Both the position numbers and the translations under genes were made by a program. The notes under the pieces are model-generated. The model was not told where the DNA came from and ran no database searches. It was given only the letters and a program-made list of their open reading frames with translations. 64,000 nucleotides of DNA from Paracyclopina nana (Eukaryota; Arthropoda; Copepoda; Cyclopoida; Cyclopettidae). Positions 50,200 through 60,454 of the stretch are shown here, piece by piece (the first letter of the stretch is position 1; every line of letters begins with the position of its first letter). The DNA is taken from assembly GCA_019096065.1 (NCBI GenBank), contig JAGUCH010000008.1:3787001-3851000 (forward strand). The letters are read 5' to 3'.

Positions 50200-51100
50200 C
50201 TGAAAGAAACAGTTTTTTTTCCTTTTTACCACTCTTTGAAAATTGGAAATAAGGTTCAAGGGTCAGGGAGGGTAATGTTCTCGAGCCCCAGAGTAATGCT
50301 TATTTTTCTCCTCTCGCCAGACTATTATTACGCCGTTCCAAAATTAAAGATGGGAAAATTGCCAGAGCGATGAATATTTTTTTTTCTTCATCACACTGAG
50401 GACTTGAGGATTGGAAATAATATTTGTGGAATTAGCGTATTTTTGGATGGTTGAAAACATGGTAGTTTGTTCTCCGAAAATTGCTGAAGAAAAATATTAT
50501 CTGGCCTTGCGATCTAAGCAAAAATGCTGCTATGCTAGAATTCAGTCAGCAGCGCTCCAGCCAGATAATTAAAAACTGGTCAAAGTTTTGCTCCGAGTTG
50601 ATTTTGATTAGCAAGAGGGGTAACTAACAAACTTTTTCTTGTGAAACGAGAACAGATTGCGCCAGTTTCTCCTGGAGCATTTGCGCTAATCTTGGCAAAA
50701 TTAAGATATTTTTTTTTCTCTACCCAAGGTGCTAAGTAAATTGTGCATAAGTTTGTTTGGACAAAGCTTACGGCAATCAGTAGCAAAAAAACTGGCTGCT
50801 CTATTTGTTCATACAAGTCAATAACGCAAACTAACTGAATTGAACGGAAAAAAATATTAAGATACTAAGCAAATTGATAAAAGTTTTTCAATGGCAAGCT
50901 TTAAAGTCTGTTGGAAAATGCATTTTGGGGAGCAATAAATTTTGCGAAAACTGCCGATTAAATTTGCATTTAGTTCAACTACTGCAGCCAAGGGATTATG
51001 GTGGTGGTGGTGAGCATCTTGGAGGTGGAGTAGTGGGATTTTGATGGGACGACGCCACCAAAGTTCTTCCCTGGGGATTGTCCCCCCAAATAATACCTAC
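50200..51100 (-). other. hth intron 1
   Basis: 901 bp between the exon 1 donor GTAGGT and the exon 2 acceptor CTTTCAG. It is A+T-rich with poly-T runs on either strand and a GGT repeat at about 51000-51012. No coding signal. Confidence 0.7.
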
Positions 51101-51115
51101 CCTAGTCTGTGCCAT
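51101..51115 (-). CDS. hth: hth exon 1, coding part (MAQTR)
   Basis: The minus strand reads ATGGCACAGACTAGG followed by a GTAGGT donor, coding M-A-Q-T-R in phase 0. Drosophila Hth starts MAQR followed by YDE, and here exon 2 starts with YDGG, so the junction matches the family. The start codon has A at -3 and G at +4, a good context. The exon must extend upstream as 5'UTR; its start is not determined. A CTCTAG acceptor-like site lies about 35 bases upstream of the ATG on the minus strand, and a GGGG/GTAAGT donor-like site ends at 52002, so a 5'UTR intron is possible. Confidence 0.75.
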
Positions 51116-52400
51116 TTTAATGGCGGAGGAATCGAGGTCTACACTAGAGGTAATGATGAGGCCTTAAAATTCACTATTTGTATCGAAGAACTGAGCGTTG
51201 GAGGTTGCGACCAGAAAGCTTTTTCTGGCGTTGGGTCAACCCCGCGTTGTTCAACGTCGCGTTGTATTTCACTGCACTTTTTGAGTTAGGCTGAAGGGTT
51301 GTCAACCATGATCTGTCTCATTGAGCTGTTTAGCACTGAATTGTAGTCACACTACTACTCGTTGTAGCGGAGAAAAGAAGTCGGATCGGCGACGGCCAAG
51401 TCGAACAAGATGGAGAGCGCTCTCCCTCCGACACACTCGACTGTCACACAGAATGGTAAGGAATTGACACTCAGCAGCAACTCTTGTCTGTCATACCCGC
51501 TGCTGACTCTTCGAGCTGCCACGCAATCGGTCAGAAACACTGACAAGAGCGCGCGAAAACGCCGCCGACGCTCGACGCTCTGACCGGCGCTCACGCGGCG
51601 AATCCCCGTTTGCCGCACTTTTGCGAGAGTGACGGCGCTCGGCTCGAATCGGCGAGAATGGCGGACATTTGTCGGCCCGGGCCGACCCGGTAAAAATCGG
51701 CGCGCAAGCGCAATTGTTGTCAATCAAACAAGATGGAAAGGCTTTTAAACCGGTGAGGATCGCGAGGCTGCTGCTGCTCCCCGCTTTCCCGGGAAACAAA
51801 GAGAGCCTCCGACGTCCTCAGCCAATGAGCATGAAAACTTGACAAGACATTCCATCCCGGCGGAGAGGAGGGCCTCAAAACGTTTTCGAGGCTTTCGCTC
51901 ATATGCACCCACTACAACTGCGACCGGGGGGAATTTAACGGGTCCTTAAAAGGCTGCTTACACGCGCATAAATGTCAGACTCGGATCCATTAACTACTTA
52001 CCCCCAATAAATGCTCTGCTCCGCGGGTTAAAGATGGCTTCGCCTCCACTTTTCGTCTTCCTCGAGGACTCGGCTGTAAAACTGGACGACGACGAGGCCA
52101 GCTTGAGTTGACATCGGTTCCTTTCGACCGAGTTTCAGCCGAAGAAATGGAAAAAACACGACGATCTCCAAGATTCCGTCCGATTCGGATCGGCGTTAGT
52201 CAGCTGTTTTGTTTTGTTTGCTGACCCACTGCCATTTCGCGGAAGAAAATATTCGGCTTCTCAGTAATTCGCGGAACCTTTGGAAAATGCTCGGTGGCGT
52301 CACCAGGGGGCAGCATCGACAGGAGACGGCGTCCCGCGCAGAAGGCGCGAAAATTCAAACGGTGCTAGCGAGCGCGCTCGCACTCCCCGCTATTATTTGT
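51116..52400 (-). promoter_or_regulatory. probable hth 5'UTR/promoter region, CpG-rich
   Basis: Immediately upstream of the hth start codon. From about 51360 to 51760 the sequence is rich in CpG (for example GCGCGCGAAAACGCCGCCGA and CGGCCCGGGCCGACCCGG), unlike the rest of the window, and CpG stays frequent to about 52400. A donor-like GGGG/GTAAGT on the minus strand ends at 52002. An Exd-Hth-like TTGTCAATCA lies at 51717-51726. No TATA box or start site can be fixed. The open frames of about 100-120 codons here are by-products of base composition. Confidence 0.45.
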
Positions 52401-54544
52401 TTCATGCAGGTTCGTTTACTATTTGATGTATTCTCATTGCGTTTTAAATGAAAATCATCTTGGTGGGTTCCACGCTGTGTGAGGGCAAATATGCCGCTAA
52501 TTTATGGTACAACTCGGGTGATGTGTTGACGTGGGAGTGTATTAATCTTGAGGCCCTGTGGCTTAGGTTTCCTGCGCATCTTGCAACTTTCTTTGAGTTG
52601 ATGAAGCGCGTGTATCGAATGCTGATCAAGAAAATGAGCTCCGCCATTCATTAATTCTATGTGCTGACAATTATGATTTCCCCTTTAGAATTTGAGCTCA
52701 CAATTGGCGACTTTGGACATAGAAGGCAGTGGCGGTGGCACTTAGACTTGATCAAATTCAAAGATCATGAGTTGGCCTGACAGCAAGAATCTTATCTGAT
52801 TTCGCTACTATATGCCTTATGGACAAGATTGGATGACGATGACTGCTTGTGGTCAATACGGCGTCCACATAAAAATGTGAACGATGCAACGGCCCTAGGC
52901 TGCAGGCATTTATCACATCGACACGTTTTGGAGTGGAATCACAACTCGGCATTCTTTTTTATACATGACTCGCTCTTGAAATCCTTGGTCCCACACATAT
53001 TCCATCTGAGCCATTCTACTTTGTTCATGTTCAGAGATCTAAATAGAGAGCACGAAAACAATGGCACAGTTGCCCATCCATCTCGTTGTAGTCGATATCT
53101 GGCAGAGATAGCTTCAAATGCGACCTCTTTTGCCTGCTTGGCTCCTCTTTTGAAAGATCCCACTCGCGACGGGGGGCTACTGCATGTGACTCGTATGCCG
53201 ATGCTCATAAAAGATAGACTAGCTACCTACTGCCTATGCAGCTCAGCCTAAATTATGTGAGAAAATTGTCATGATGTCTTTTGTCCAGGAATGTTATGAC
53301 ATAGTGGCGCATCCAGCTGTTCTGACAATTTTCAAAGCCCCATGATCGATTGGAGGAATCAATGGAATTTTTCGGCATTTGATTGGGATCAGAATTTGGG
53401 GACTGCGTCTTTTGTTCTCAGCTGAAACTGATGCTACTTTCCAAGTGCCCTGTAAAAGAGGAATAACTGTCATGGCCAACCCGAGAAGCGATTCATCTTG
53501 GTTCACTTGAGTGGAATTTGGAAACAAAAACCGAAATACGAGATACTTAAGGTCAACGCTACCTACTTCACCACCACAACTACTGTCTCATTGCGGCCGT
53601 CAGGACTAAAAAAGGATGCATATAGTGAACTAGAGTGTCTGATAAGATCGTCAGCTTTGCACTTGATTAAATTCGCTGCTCATCAAACCTGCAGCGCTAG
53701 CTAAAAGGTCGTCGTGACTAGCTAGGATTACTGCACTTGCTCCGCTATCGAATGACACATCTTCTAGCTTTTATGCTCACTGAAAGGATGACTATTACAG
53801 CTAGCTAAACAATGAGGAGCTGGAAAATTAGTAGCCTTTTTTTCCCTCCTCCTCTGTGAAAGTTGAAAAGATAAAAAAGACCACCAACCAGACAGCAGAC
53901 ATAATATTGCCCGCAATGCACGTCAAAACATGGGGAGGACCAGAAAAAACGCCATAATGTGAGAAACCACCAGAACATCACCACAAAAAATGTGTGTGGC
54001 TTTTTTGTGAATTTGTCCCCAGGTATGAAGAGGTCACGGCAAAGCCTTTAATTTACGGACTAGAGAGCCCGCGCTTATGTTGTATTGTAGTCTGTCAAAA
54101 TGTCAATCATCGTTTGACCCGCTCGTCCTTTGAGCTGCTCCAAATCTCCAAAGAGTCAAGCGATTTAGCCCCTGTTTTCCATGAAATTACATGATGTCCA
54201 CCAATGCGACTATCGCCTACCAAAAAAAGTCGGCCGTTGGAATATGAACAATTCTCCAGTTGCTGGCTCAAAACGGAAAAAAGTGCCAAAAAGTTTTACA
54301 TGGGAAAATATCGTCGCTGGCTCCTCAGCTGATTCCAAAAGTCAAAAGTGAATGAATAACAGAGAAAGATAAACTTGCATCACAAAAGTCATACTTTTTC
54401 TGGCTGCTTGCCAGCTTCAGAAGCTAGCACGCTTCCATAAATGCTACTATAAGTTTTCTTCTGCGGTGTAGCCAGATATAGCTGTTATATTGTTGTCGTT
54501 GTTGTTGTTGTGCTTCTTGAAACGCTCCTCTAAATCTAAATACA
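52401..54544. other. intergenic region between hth and the SMYD gene
   Basis: Divergent spacer. I see no gene in it. A plus-strand open frame of 140 codons (52829-53251) has no recognisable motif. A TGATTGACAT match lies on the minus strand at 54100-54109. A GTT-type repeat sits about 40 bases upstream of the SMYD start codon. Confidence 0.6.
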
Positions 54545-54895
54545 ATGGATCATTGTCATTGTTTTTATTGTGGTAGTACATCCACCACTCAGAGTAATGG
54601 CTGTGAAAAATGCACAGATTGCCAAACCTATGCGTTCTGCTCAGAGGAACATTGGGCGTACCACAAGTCTGAAAATAACGCATGCTTGCCTTTCAAGATT
54701 TTGAAGAACGAGGAATTCGGTCGTTACATGGTTGCCACGAGGGCCATAAAGCCTTTTGAAACTGTTGTGACAGACCAATCTCTGGCAGTTGGACCTTCGG
54801 AAGACACTTTAGCTTGCTGCTTGGCTTGCCTAAAGCCAATAAGTCAAGTTGAATATGTGTGCGAAAAATGCAACCTTCCACTCTGTGGCAACGAG
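54545..54895 (+). CDS. SMYD gene exon 1: MYND finger and start of SET
   Basis: 351 bp, 117 codons, donor GAG/GTGAAT, phase 0. The ATG has A at -3 and G at +4. The Cys/His-rich finger begins at residue 4 (C4, C6, C9, C20, C23, C26, C32, H36, H40, C47). HW-AYHK resembles the MYND HWxxHK signature, with His36 where many MYND fingers have Cys. CLPFKILKNEEFGRYMVATR opens the SET domain. The exon ends in the Cys-rich LACCLACLKPISQVEYVCEK insert and CNLPLCGNE. Confidence 0.92.
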
Positions 54896-55279
54896 GTGAA
54901 TATCCATCTTTTTAGCACCTCTGCGGCAAGCCTCAAAGCCTTTCACTTGTTATACAATCGTACAATGTTTGAAATTCTAATCACTTGCCACTTCAAAGCA
55001 GTTTCATGGCCGAATTACACATATATGCTCTTTTAAAATGAAATATTCACCTAATAATTTCACGAGATAGGCCCGCTGCCCGGCGCGCACTGAAACTTAA
55101 AGTTTCAATCGTCAGCTGACTTTGTTTACAAACATGCTGGGCATCGCGCATGCGCATTTCGCGAATTTTTCAAAAATGTAAACAAACTCACTCGCCGGTC
55201 TGCTGCAACTTTGCAAGTCTGCAGATTATTTGAAAAAAATTTCCATTATGCTTGAAAAATAACTTTTTTTCTTGTTCAG

Positions 55280-55599
55280 GGGTGCACCAATGCCGCTGTT
55301 CATGAGCCCGAATGTCTCATATTTCAACGTCACCAGCCAGAAAAACTGAGAGTGGAACCTGACTCCGGGATACCTCACCCCCTTTACTCACTGGTGGTTC
55401 CTCTCAGGCTCCTGTCCTTACGACAATCTCAGCCGCAGAAATGGAAACTGGCTTTGACATTGACCTCGCATTTAGGCAAGAGGCAAGGAGGCGACAAAAA
55501 GTACACTTTCATCATGTCCAAAGCTTTTCCCATATTGACTAACTGTGGAGTTGCTCAAGATGACCACGATGTCATTGCTCAATTGATGGGCATCCTTTG
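55280..55599 (+). CDS. SMYD gene exon 2: Cys-rich insert end and middle region
   Basis: 320 bp, 106 codons plus TG. The acceptor is TTGTTCAG and the donor TTTG/GTAATA. It begins GCTNAAVHEPECLIFQ, completing the zinc-binding C-x4-C...H-x3-C pattern begun in exon 1, then PLRLLSLRQSQPQKWKLALT and, at the end, QDDHDVIAQLMGILW. The start is set by splice phase; a GTG at 55352 is internal, not a start. Confidence 0.88.
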
Positions 55600-55658
55600 G
55601 TAATAATTATACCTTCTAAATTATAAATATTTAAGCATGGGCCCGCATTCAATTCTAG

Positions 55659-55878
55659 GTCGAATGCGGCCTCGCTGCCACGCCTTCGCAAGAACATGAG
55701 CGAGCCCCTGGGCCACGCCCTGTTCCCCAAGTTCTCCATATTGGCCCACGGGTGCATGGCCAATTGCCGATACAATGTGAGCGAAGATGGCCGATTTGTG
55801 ACGGTTCGCGCCTTGAGACAAATTCAAGCTGGCGAGAATCTGACGATCGACTACACTGACCCACTTTTGGGCAATTTT
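55659..55878 (+). CDS. SMYD gene exon 3: SET core
   Basis: 220 bp. The first base completes Trp224; 73 codons follow (residues 225-297). The acceptor is ATTCTAG and the donor TTT/GTGAGT. It contains GHALFPKFSILAHGCMANCR, matching the SET NHSCxPN turn in a changed form, and RALRQIQAGENLTIDYTDPL, matching GEELTxxY. Confidence 0.93.
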
Positions 55879-55944
55879 GTGAGTAGCTGCTGCTGTACAA
55901 AAAAAGGGAATTGCTGCTAATGCTTCTTTTGGCTTTGTTTTTAG

Positions 55945-56254
55945 ACCCGCAGAAAGGCTTTCACTGACCATTGGCACTTTAATTGTGGCTGCCAACGATG
56001 TTCAAGTGCCACGGAAATGGAGTCCTATTTGTCTGCTGTCCGGTGTCCTGACAAAGACGGATACCTTTTGCCTGATCAGCCTCTGGAGCGAGGGTCAATC
56101 TGGAAGTGCGACAGGTGTGGAAAACCCGTTTCGGAAGAATGGGTTGATCAGCTCACTGCCAAAGTCAAGGAAATGGGCTCCGGTATCAATTTGACAGCTC
56201 AACTCTCCGAATGGGAAACCTACCTGAGCCAAGTCACGAGCGAGCTTCATCCCA
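55945..56254 (+). CDS. SMYD gene exon 4: post-SET and linker
   Basis: 310 bp, 103 codons plus A. The acceptor is TTTTTAG and the donor CCCA/GTAAAT. It starts TRRKAFTDHWHFNCGCQRCS with the post-SET zinc cysteines, continues ATEMESYLSAVRCPDKDGYL as usual for this family, has another C-x2-C (KCDRCGKP), and ends SQVTSELHP. Confidence 0.93.
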
Positions 56255-56304
56255 GTAAATCACAAAGAAATTGAGGCATACATGAAATAAGAGTTTCTCC
56301 TCAG

Positions 56305-56525
56305 ATCACTACATCGCCATGAATGTGAAGCTGATCATAGTGCAGCTCCTTGGCACTCTGGAGAGTCTGGACTCGTTGGAGAGATTGCAAAGGAAGCACG
56401 AGCTGTGCTTGAACTATATCCAAGTCTACGATAAAGTCAGCCCCGGTTACACAAAGTGGAAAGGCCGAATCTTGGAGCATTTGTCATCCACCATTGTGCA
56501 GCTACACAGACGTCTCTTTGAAGAA
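56305..56525 (+). CDS. SMYD gene exon 5: C-terminal helical region
   Basis: 221 bp. The first two bases complete Asn401 (HPN), then 73 codons (residues 402-474): HYIAMNVKLIIVQLLGTLES and onward. The acceptor is CTCCTCAG and the donor GAA/GTACGA. LHPNHYxxxxxK is typical of the SMYD C-terminal repeats. Confidence 0.9.
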
Positions 56526-56583
56526 GTACGAACCTTTTTCAACAGCTGTGCTGCTACGATATTGAAGCATATCTAATTTATAG

Positions 56584-56754
56584 GGAACAATTGGACAAGC
56601 CGAGTTCTTTCTGGCCTACAAAAAGAGCCTAATGATGCTGAAAGAGGCTTCCAAGTGTCGCCAATTTGAGCCCGAAGAAGACAATGTGATGATGTGCTCG
56701 CTGCTGAAGGAGCACAATGATGCCCTGTCGTTAGTCACCTCAATGATGATTTGA
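56584..56754 (+). CDS. SMYD gene exon 6: C-terminus
   Basis: 171 bp: 56 codons from GTIGQAEFFLAYKKSLMMLK to LSLVTSMMI, then TGA. The acceptor is ATTTATAG. It forms a helical end, consistent with the family. No canonical AATAAA was seen in the next 250 bp. Confidence 0.9.
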   Translation, partial: GTIGQAEFFLAYKKSLMMLKEASKCRQFEPEEDNVMMCSLLKEHNDALSLVTSMMI

Positions 56755-58515
56755 GAAAGGCGGTTTATTATAGTACCTGGCTTGTTTTGTGGCTGATGGC
56801 TCCTCCCCTTGGTCATGATGGATCACTCCAGTCCGCCAAGCTACGCTCCGCCCTGCCAGCAACTTCAGCAACAAGACACTACAACGCTCTGTTATGCAGT
56901 AATGTTATGGCGCCATAAAAAAGTAACCATCATCAATGCTTTTATGGTGTTGTCATAACGAGCATTATTGCGGGTAATCGGGCTTGTCTTACAAGCTATA
57001 AAACATGCAGCTCCTTCTTTGTCATTGCCAATTTGGATCCATACATCAACGTGGCATAAAAAAAGCAACTTTGTCACCACCAATTCTTGGGGACTTGGTT
57101 AAAACCATTTTTCTTGCCAAATCTCGTTTGTTATTGCCACCTTTACTTTGATAAACTGTTTGCAGGGCCATTTTCGTGTGGTTATTCTCGAGGGGGGAAA
57201 AATGGCCTCTCTGGTTTCCTCTTGAGTATTCGACATGCAAAGCATGCGCAGCTTTAAAAACCACCTCAACGCGCATATATTTCAATGCCCTTTTGTTTAT
57301 GCAGCCATATACTGATCTTTGCCTGTTTTGAATCGCGCAGGTAATTTCCTCTGGAAAATAAAAGAGAAAACAGCTGCTGCGATGCACACATTTTTTACGA
57401 CAAAGAAGAAACTGTGCTGGCATGACAGAAAATTGACATCCAAGTGCACTTTCCAATAATTTTGGGATTACTTCAAATTAAGCTTAAATGGAGAATAGAT
57501 GGGATATTTTTTTTGCCCATACTGCCGAGGCAAAAGATAATTTGTTCTCTGATCCGTTCGTCGTGCATGATACTGACAGGGCGTTTATGCTATGGGAATT
57601 AAGAAGAGACGGGCGAACTGCTGACAGTCGATAAATTGGTTTCCACTCATCTTCAGTGCATACACAATGACTTGACCAAGCTGGTATAACTTTAATGAAG
57701 ATGTCAGTTCACATCTCGACATAAAGACCCACCGACCGAGCAGCGGAGTTGATGAAAATTAGCTCACCTTTGAGGCTTTTTTACCGAACGCCGCCACGAG
57801 CGTTCGCTGTACTACTTTTTATATACTATATACCAAGGAAATGACAGGCCATCGCTGCTGCACAGCATTCGTTGACAAACCGCGTGTCGCTTTTCTATGA
57901 CATTTATGGTTAAATTACTGGGTACTGACTGCTTGCAGCGGACATGTGCGGTTTTTTACATTCCAGATGACAAGGGTGCTAAGGTGACGTGCCATTACTT
58001 TTATTTGCTTCTTTGCCTGATATAATTGCAACAGCAGACGATTTATGGACTTGGGATTCCTCTCGAAACTTTTAGCAACAACTTTCCTCGCATAAATCTT
58101 GAAACGACTGCTTCTTCAGCGATGCTGGTGGTGGTGGTAATAATAATGATGATGATGGCTGCTTTTTGCGAAATTCATCCATACAGATTATTCAGTGTCG
58201 AGCACACATACTTAATTACACCGCTGACTGATCGTGATAAATGGCAGTCGTGATCATAATGCGAGCGAAAACGAGTGCACAGGCTCATTGTAATTGGGCT
58301 GCTTACGTTTGAATAATGCTACTACTGTCATTCTTCTCTTTACCTTAAGATTGATCGTGACCGCAAATCTTGCGTACTATTTTTTAGCAATGCACCTAAA
58401 CTTCGCCTTGACTGTTAGTGGTAGTAAACAGCATTTGGCTAATTTTCGTGGCATGAGGTCCGGCGTATTCTGCAAAGGCAAAATGCACTTTTCCTGGTAG
58501 GGAGCACTTCTTTAA

Positions 58516-58922
58516 TGTCCTGTTCATGTACGCCCCAAACTCCTTAGGAAAAGGCATGAAAAACACCTCAAGGAAAGGAGAAAAATTGTCTTATGACAAG
58601 CGCCAGCTGCCACTAGAAAAATCAGATCGACCTTAAGCCAACTTGAAAGTAAACAAATCTAATTTTGGCTTCTAAGTACTCTGCATTTGAACATTTTGAG
58701 CAAAATCAAAAGTTAAATTTCATCTTTCATTAAAGAAGCTTAATGAAAGATAGTTTGTTTTCAAATATGCTGAAAACCATGCGACAAAATAGCAAAAATT
58801 GCCATGAAAAACGCCGCTCGGCCCCAAGCTGAACTCGTGGAGTGGCAGTCAGCAGCAGATTCACTTTTCCTTATGACAATTTTTTCCATACCTTAAGGCA
58901 TTCTTAATACATGAACAGGGCA
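58516..58922. mobile_element. MITE, PIF/Harbinger-like, copy 2
   Basis: 407 bp with left end TGTCCTGTTCATGTA and right end (reverse complement) TGCCCTGTTCATGTA, flanked by TAA at 58513-58515 and 58923-58925. Its left 85 bp resemble the right end of copy 1 on the opposite strand, including the shared 20-mer GAAAGGAGAAAAATTGTCTT. Near the middle is a perfect 12-bp hairpin (58722-58733 with 58740-58751, loop of 6). It is non-coding. Confidence 0.8.
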
Positions 58923-60225
58923 TAAGTGGGCTGTTGTTACCAAATTAGTGCTTTAGTGGTGCAACGGATATCTTGTTAACAGCGTTCTCCTTGTATGCAA
59001 TTATTTAAGCGAGCACCGCATGTTTCATATACATAGTAGCTGGTGGTACACACATGTAGTAATCATGGAAAATTGGTGCTTTTCTTTGAAATTCCTTGCG
59101 GTAGCTGCTCGTCAAATTACCGAGGGTCACGCTCTCTTGATTGATCTGGTCGTCCTATCACGTCGTAGATCAAGGCCTGTTTCAACGGAAAAAGCGGCCG
59201 ACCTCGCAATTAAAGTCTCTTGGACAAATTACTCCTGCTGAGTACTGATGGACGATGTTCCAGATGCATGGAAGACAGGCGTGGGGAATCCACAATGAAT
59301 CGTGAGGAGCCTTAAAAAATATTAGCCAGCATCCACTCTAGCTAGCTGTGTTTGCTTTAACGGGCTATAACTCAAATAGCAAACCAATTGGCCGCACCAC
59401 CAACCAAGCAAGAATTGATTTCTGACTTCGTGCCATTATTGGTCACCTCGAACTACGGCTCATAAAAGATGTAATGTGAGCTTGTAATAAATCAGGGCTG
59501 GGTTTCAAGCCCACTGTCTCGGGCTTCAATTTTTAATTGACTCCTGGTTAGGCATGAAAAAGAAAAACCACGTGAACTCGCTGAAATCACCACGCGAAAG
59601 TGAGTAAATAACGCACGTGCGTGCAACTGAGCATTGTTTGTTTTGACTCAGCAAAAATACTTAAAACAGCATCCGCCTGCTGGTCAGCGAGCGGCTGGCA
59701 ACCGACAAAAAAGTAAATAAACAAAATGCAGACAAAACGGCCTACAACGAATTTTATCGCCTGAGTCACAAAGACATTCAATCCCGAGGTGCATCAGCTG
59801 GCAAGGGTAAGGTTTTTTCGAGCTACTTATAGGAACCCGAAGTCAAGCTGACTGCACTAGATGGCACTGAGTTCAGACGGCTTGACGTCATCAGTGCGCG
59901 CGCGTAGTTGACACGTTTAACAAATGAACTGCCAGATGTGAACTATATTAAAAAGTCAAAAAGAGCCAGCTCCCTCGTACAAAAACGCCACTTTAATATA
60001 ATGGGTCAATCTGGATACACTTTTAATTAGTGTTCTAGCTTGCCCGTAAGCCAGCCCAAAGGCCAGCCTGTAATTTGAGGAAAAGATGGAATTTCAGGAA
60101 AGATAGCTCTCTAAATATAGTGAGATGTAAATATAATTGGTCAATTTGAATCTTAGACACTACTTAAGCTTGTAAAAATTATACCTTACGAAAAATAATC
60201 AAGAAAATAAGGCATTTTGCTCATT

Positions 60226-60454
60226 CAGACGGCGCTACGAAGTCAGCAATCAGCCGTCTGAAATCTTATGAGCTTGCCGGTAGGATAAATATGGTACGAT
60301 TTACGGTTCCCTATAATACAATAGAAATCGAGATATCTTTATGGTGAAATGCTGGAGAACAACTCATTTCCTGGTGGCCTTGCAAATTTGCAAATGTGAA
60401 AATGTTGATGAGAGATTGCAACACGTTGTTAAGGAGGGCAACACCAGCCGTCTG
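60226..60454. mobile_element. possible short inverted-repeat element (CAGACGGC ends)
   Basis: 229 bp from CAGACGGC to GCCGTCTG, with direct TCATT at 60221-60225 and 60455-60459 as a possible 5-bp target-site duplication. The same word recurs internally (AGCCGTCTG at 60252-60260) and outside (CAGACGGCTT at 59874-59883), so the limits are uncertain and nested copies are possible. It has no coding capacity and the superfamily is not assigned. Confidence 0.4.

Larger units (their letters stand above)
25807..51115 (-). other. hth: homothorax (hth) gene, 5' nine coding exons; homeodomain part lies outside
   Basis: Span of a TALE-class homeobox gene, Meis/Prep family. Joining nine exons in the order 51101-51115, 49925-50199, 48305-48446, 45927-45977, 43924-43974, 42382-42579, 38881-38925, 33482-33559, 25807-25945 gives one open frame of 331 codons plus one base, with GT-AG borders and matching phases throughout. 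Residues 1-87 are an Ala/His/Met-rich N-terminus; about 88-205 are the Meis/HM domain ([56 protein letters not shown]), nearly identical to Drosophila Hth as I recall it; 206-331 are a Ser/Gly/Asn-rich linker containing SGGGTPG and SGDN, which precede the homeodomain in the family. Family knowledge: the HM domain binds Extradenticle/Pbx and brings it into the nucleus, and the TALE homeodomain binds TGACA. The homeodomain (WFINAR motif) is absent from the window, so the gene is cut by the left edge, not broken. Confidence 0.93.
54545..56754 (+). other. SET/MYND-domain protein gene, SmydA type (six exons, complete)
   Basis: Joining 54545-54895, 55280-55599, 55659-55878, 55945-56254, 56305-56525 and 56584-56754 gives 530 codons plus TGA, with all phases agreeing; introns are 384, 59, 66, 50 and 58 bp. 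Domains: a Cys/His-rich MYND-like finger at residues 4-47; the start of a split SET domain at about 50-84 (GRYMVATRAIKPFETVVTDQ); a Cys-rich insert at about 88-134; the SET core at 240-297 (AHGCMANC, then AGENLTIDY with the conserved Tyr289); post-SET C311-x-C-x2-C316; a second Cys pair near WKCDRCGKP; and a helical C-terminus with LHPNHYIAMNVKLI. Family knowledge: SMYD proteins are lysine methyltransferase-like, and the SmydA group is expanded in arthropods. Substrate and activity are unknown. It may be an orthologue of insect SmydA-8 (msta-like); I am sure of the family but not of the member. Confidence 0.92.

Noticed and set aside
49801-50373. Plus-strand open frame of 190 codons
   Set aside because: It is the antisense of hth exon 2; its length comes from the GC-rich alanine and histidine codons on the other strand.
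51355-51799. Arg/Ala/Ser-rich minus-strand frames upstream of hth
   Set aside because: They are products of the CpG-rich promoter sequence; no homology recognised, and the hth start codon is clear at 51115.
52829-53251. Plus-strand open frame of 140 codons between the two genes
   Set aside because: No recognisable motif and overlapped by another frame on the minus strand; length compatible with chance.
55352-55603. Separate start at GTG 55352
   Set aside because: This is inside exon 2 of the SMYD gene, which begins at the CAG acceptor at 55280; the frame upstream completes a zinc-binding motif.
59874-60260. A longer element bounded by CAGACGGCTT and AGCCGTCTG
   Set aside because: No matching flanking duplication; the shorter 60226-60454 limits have one.
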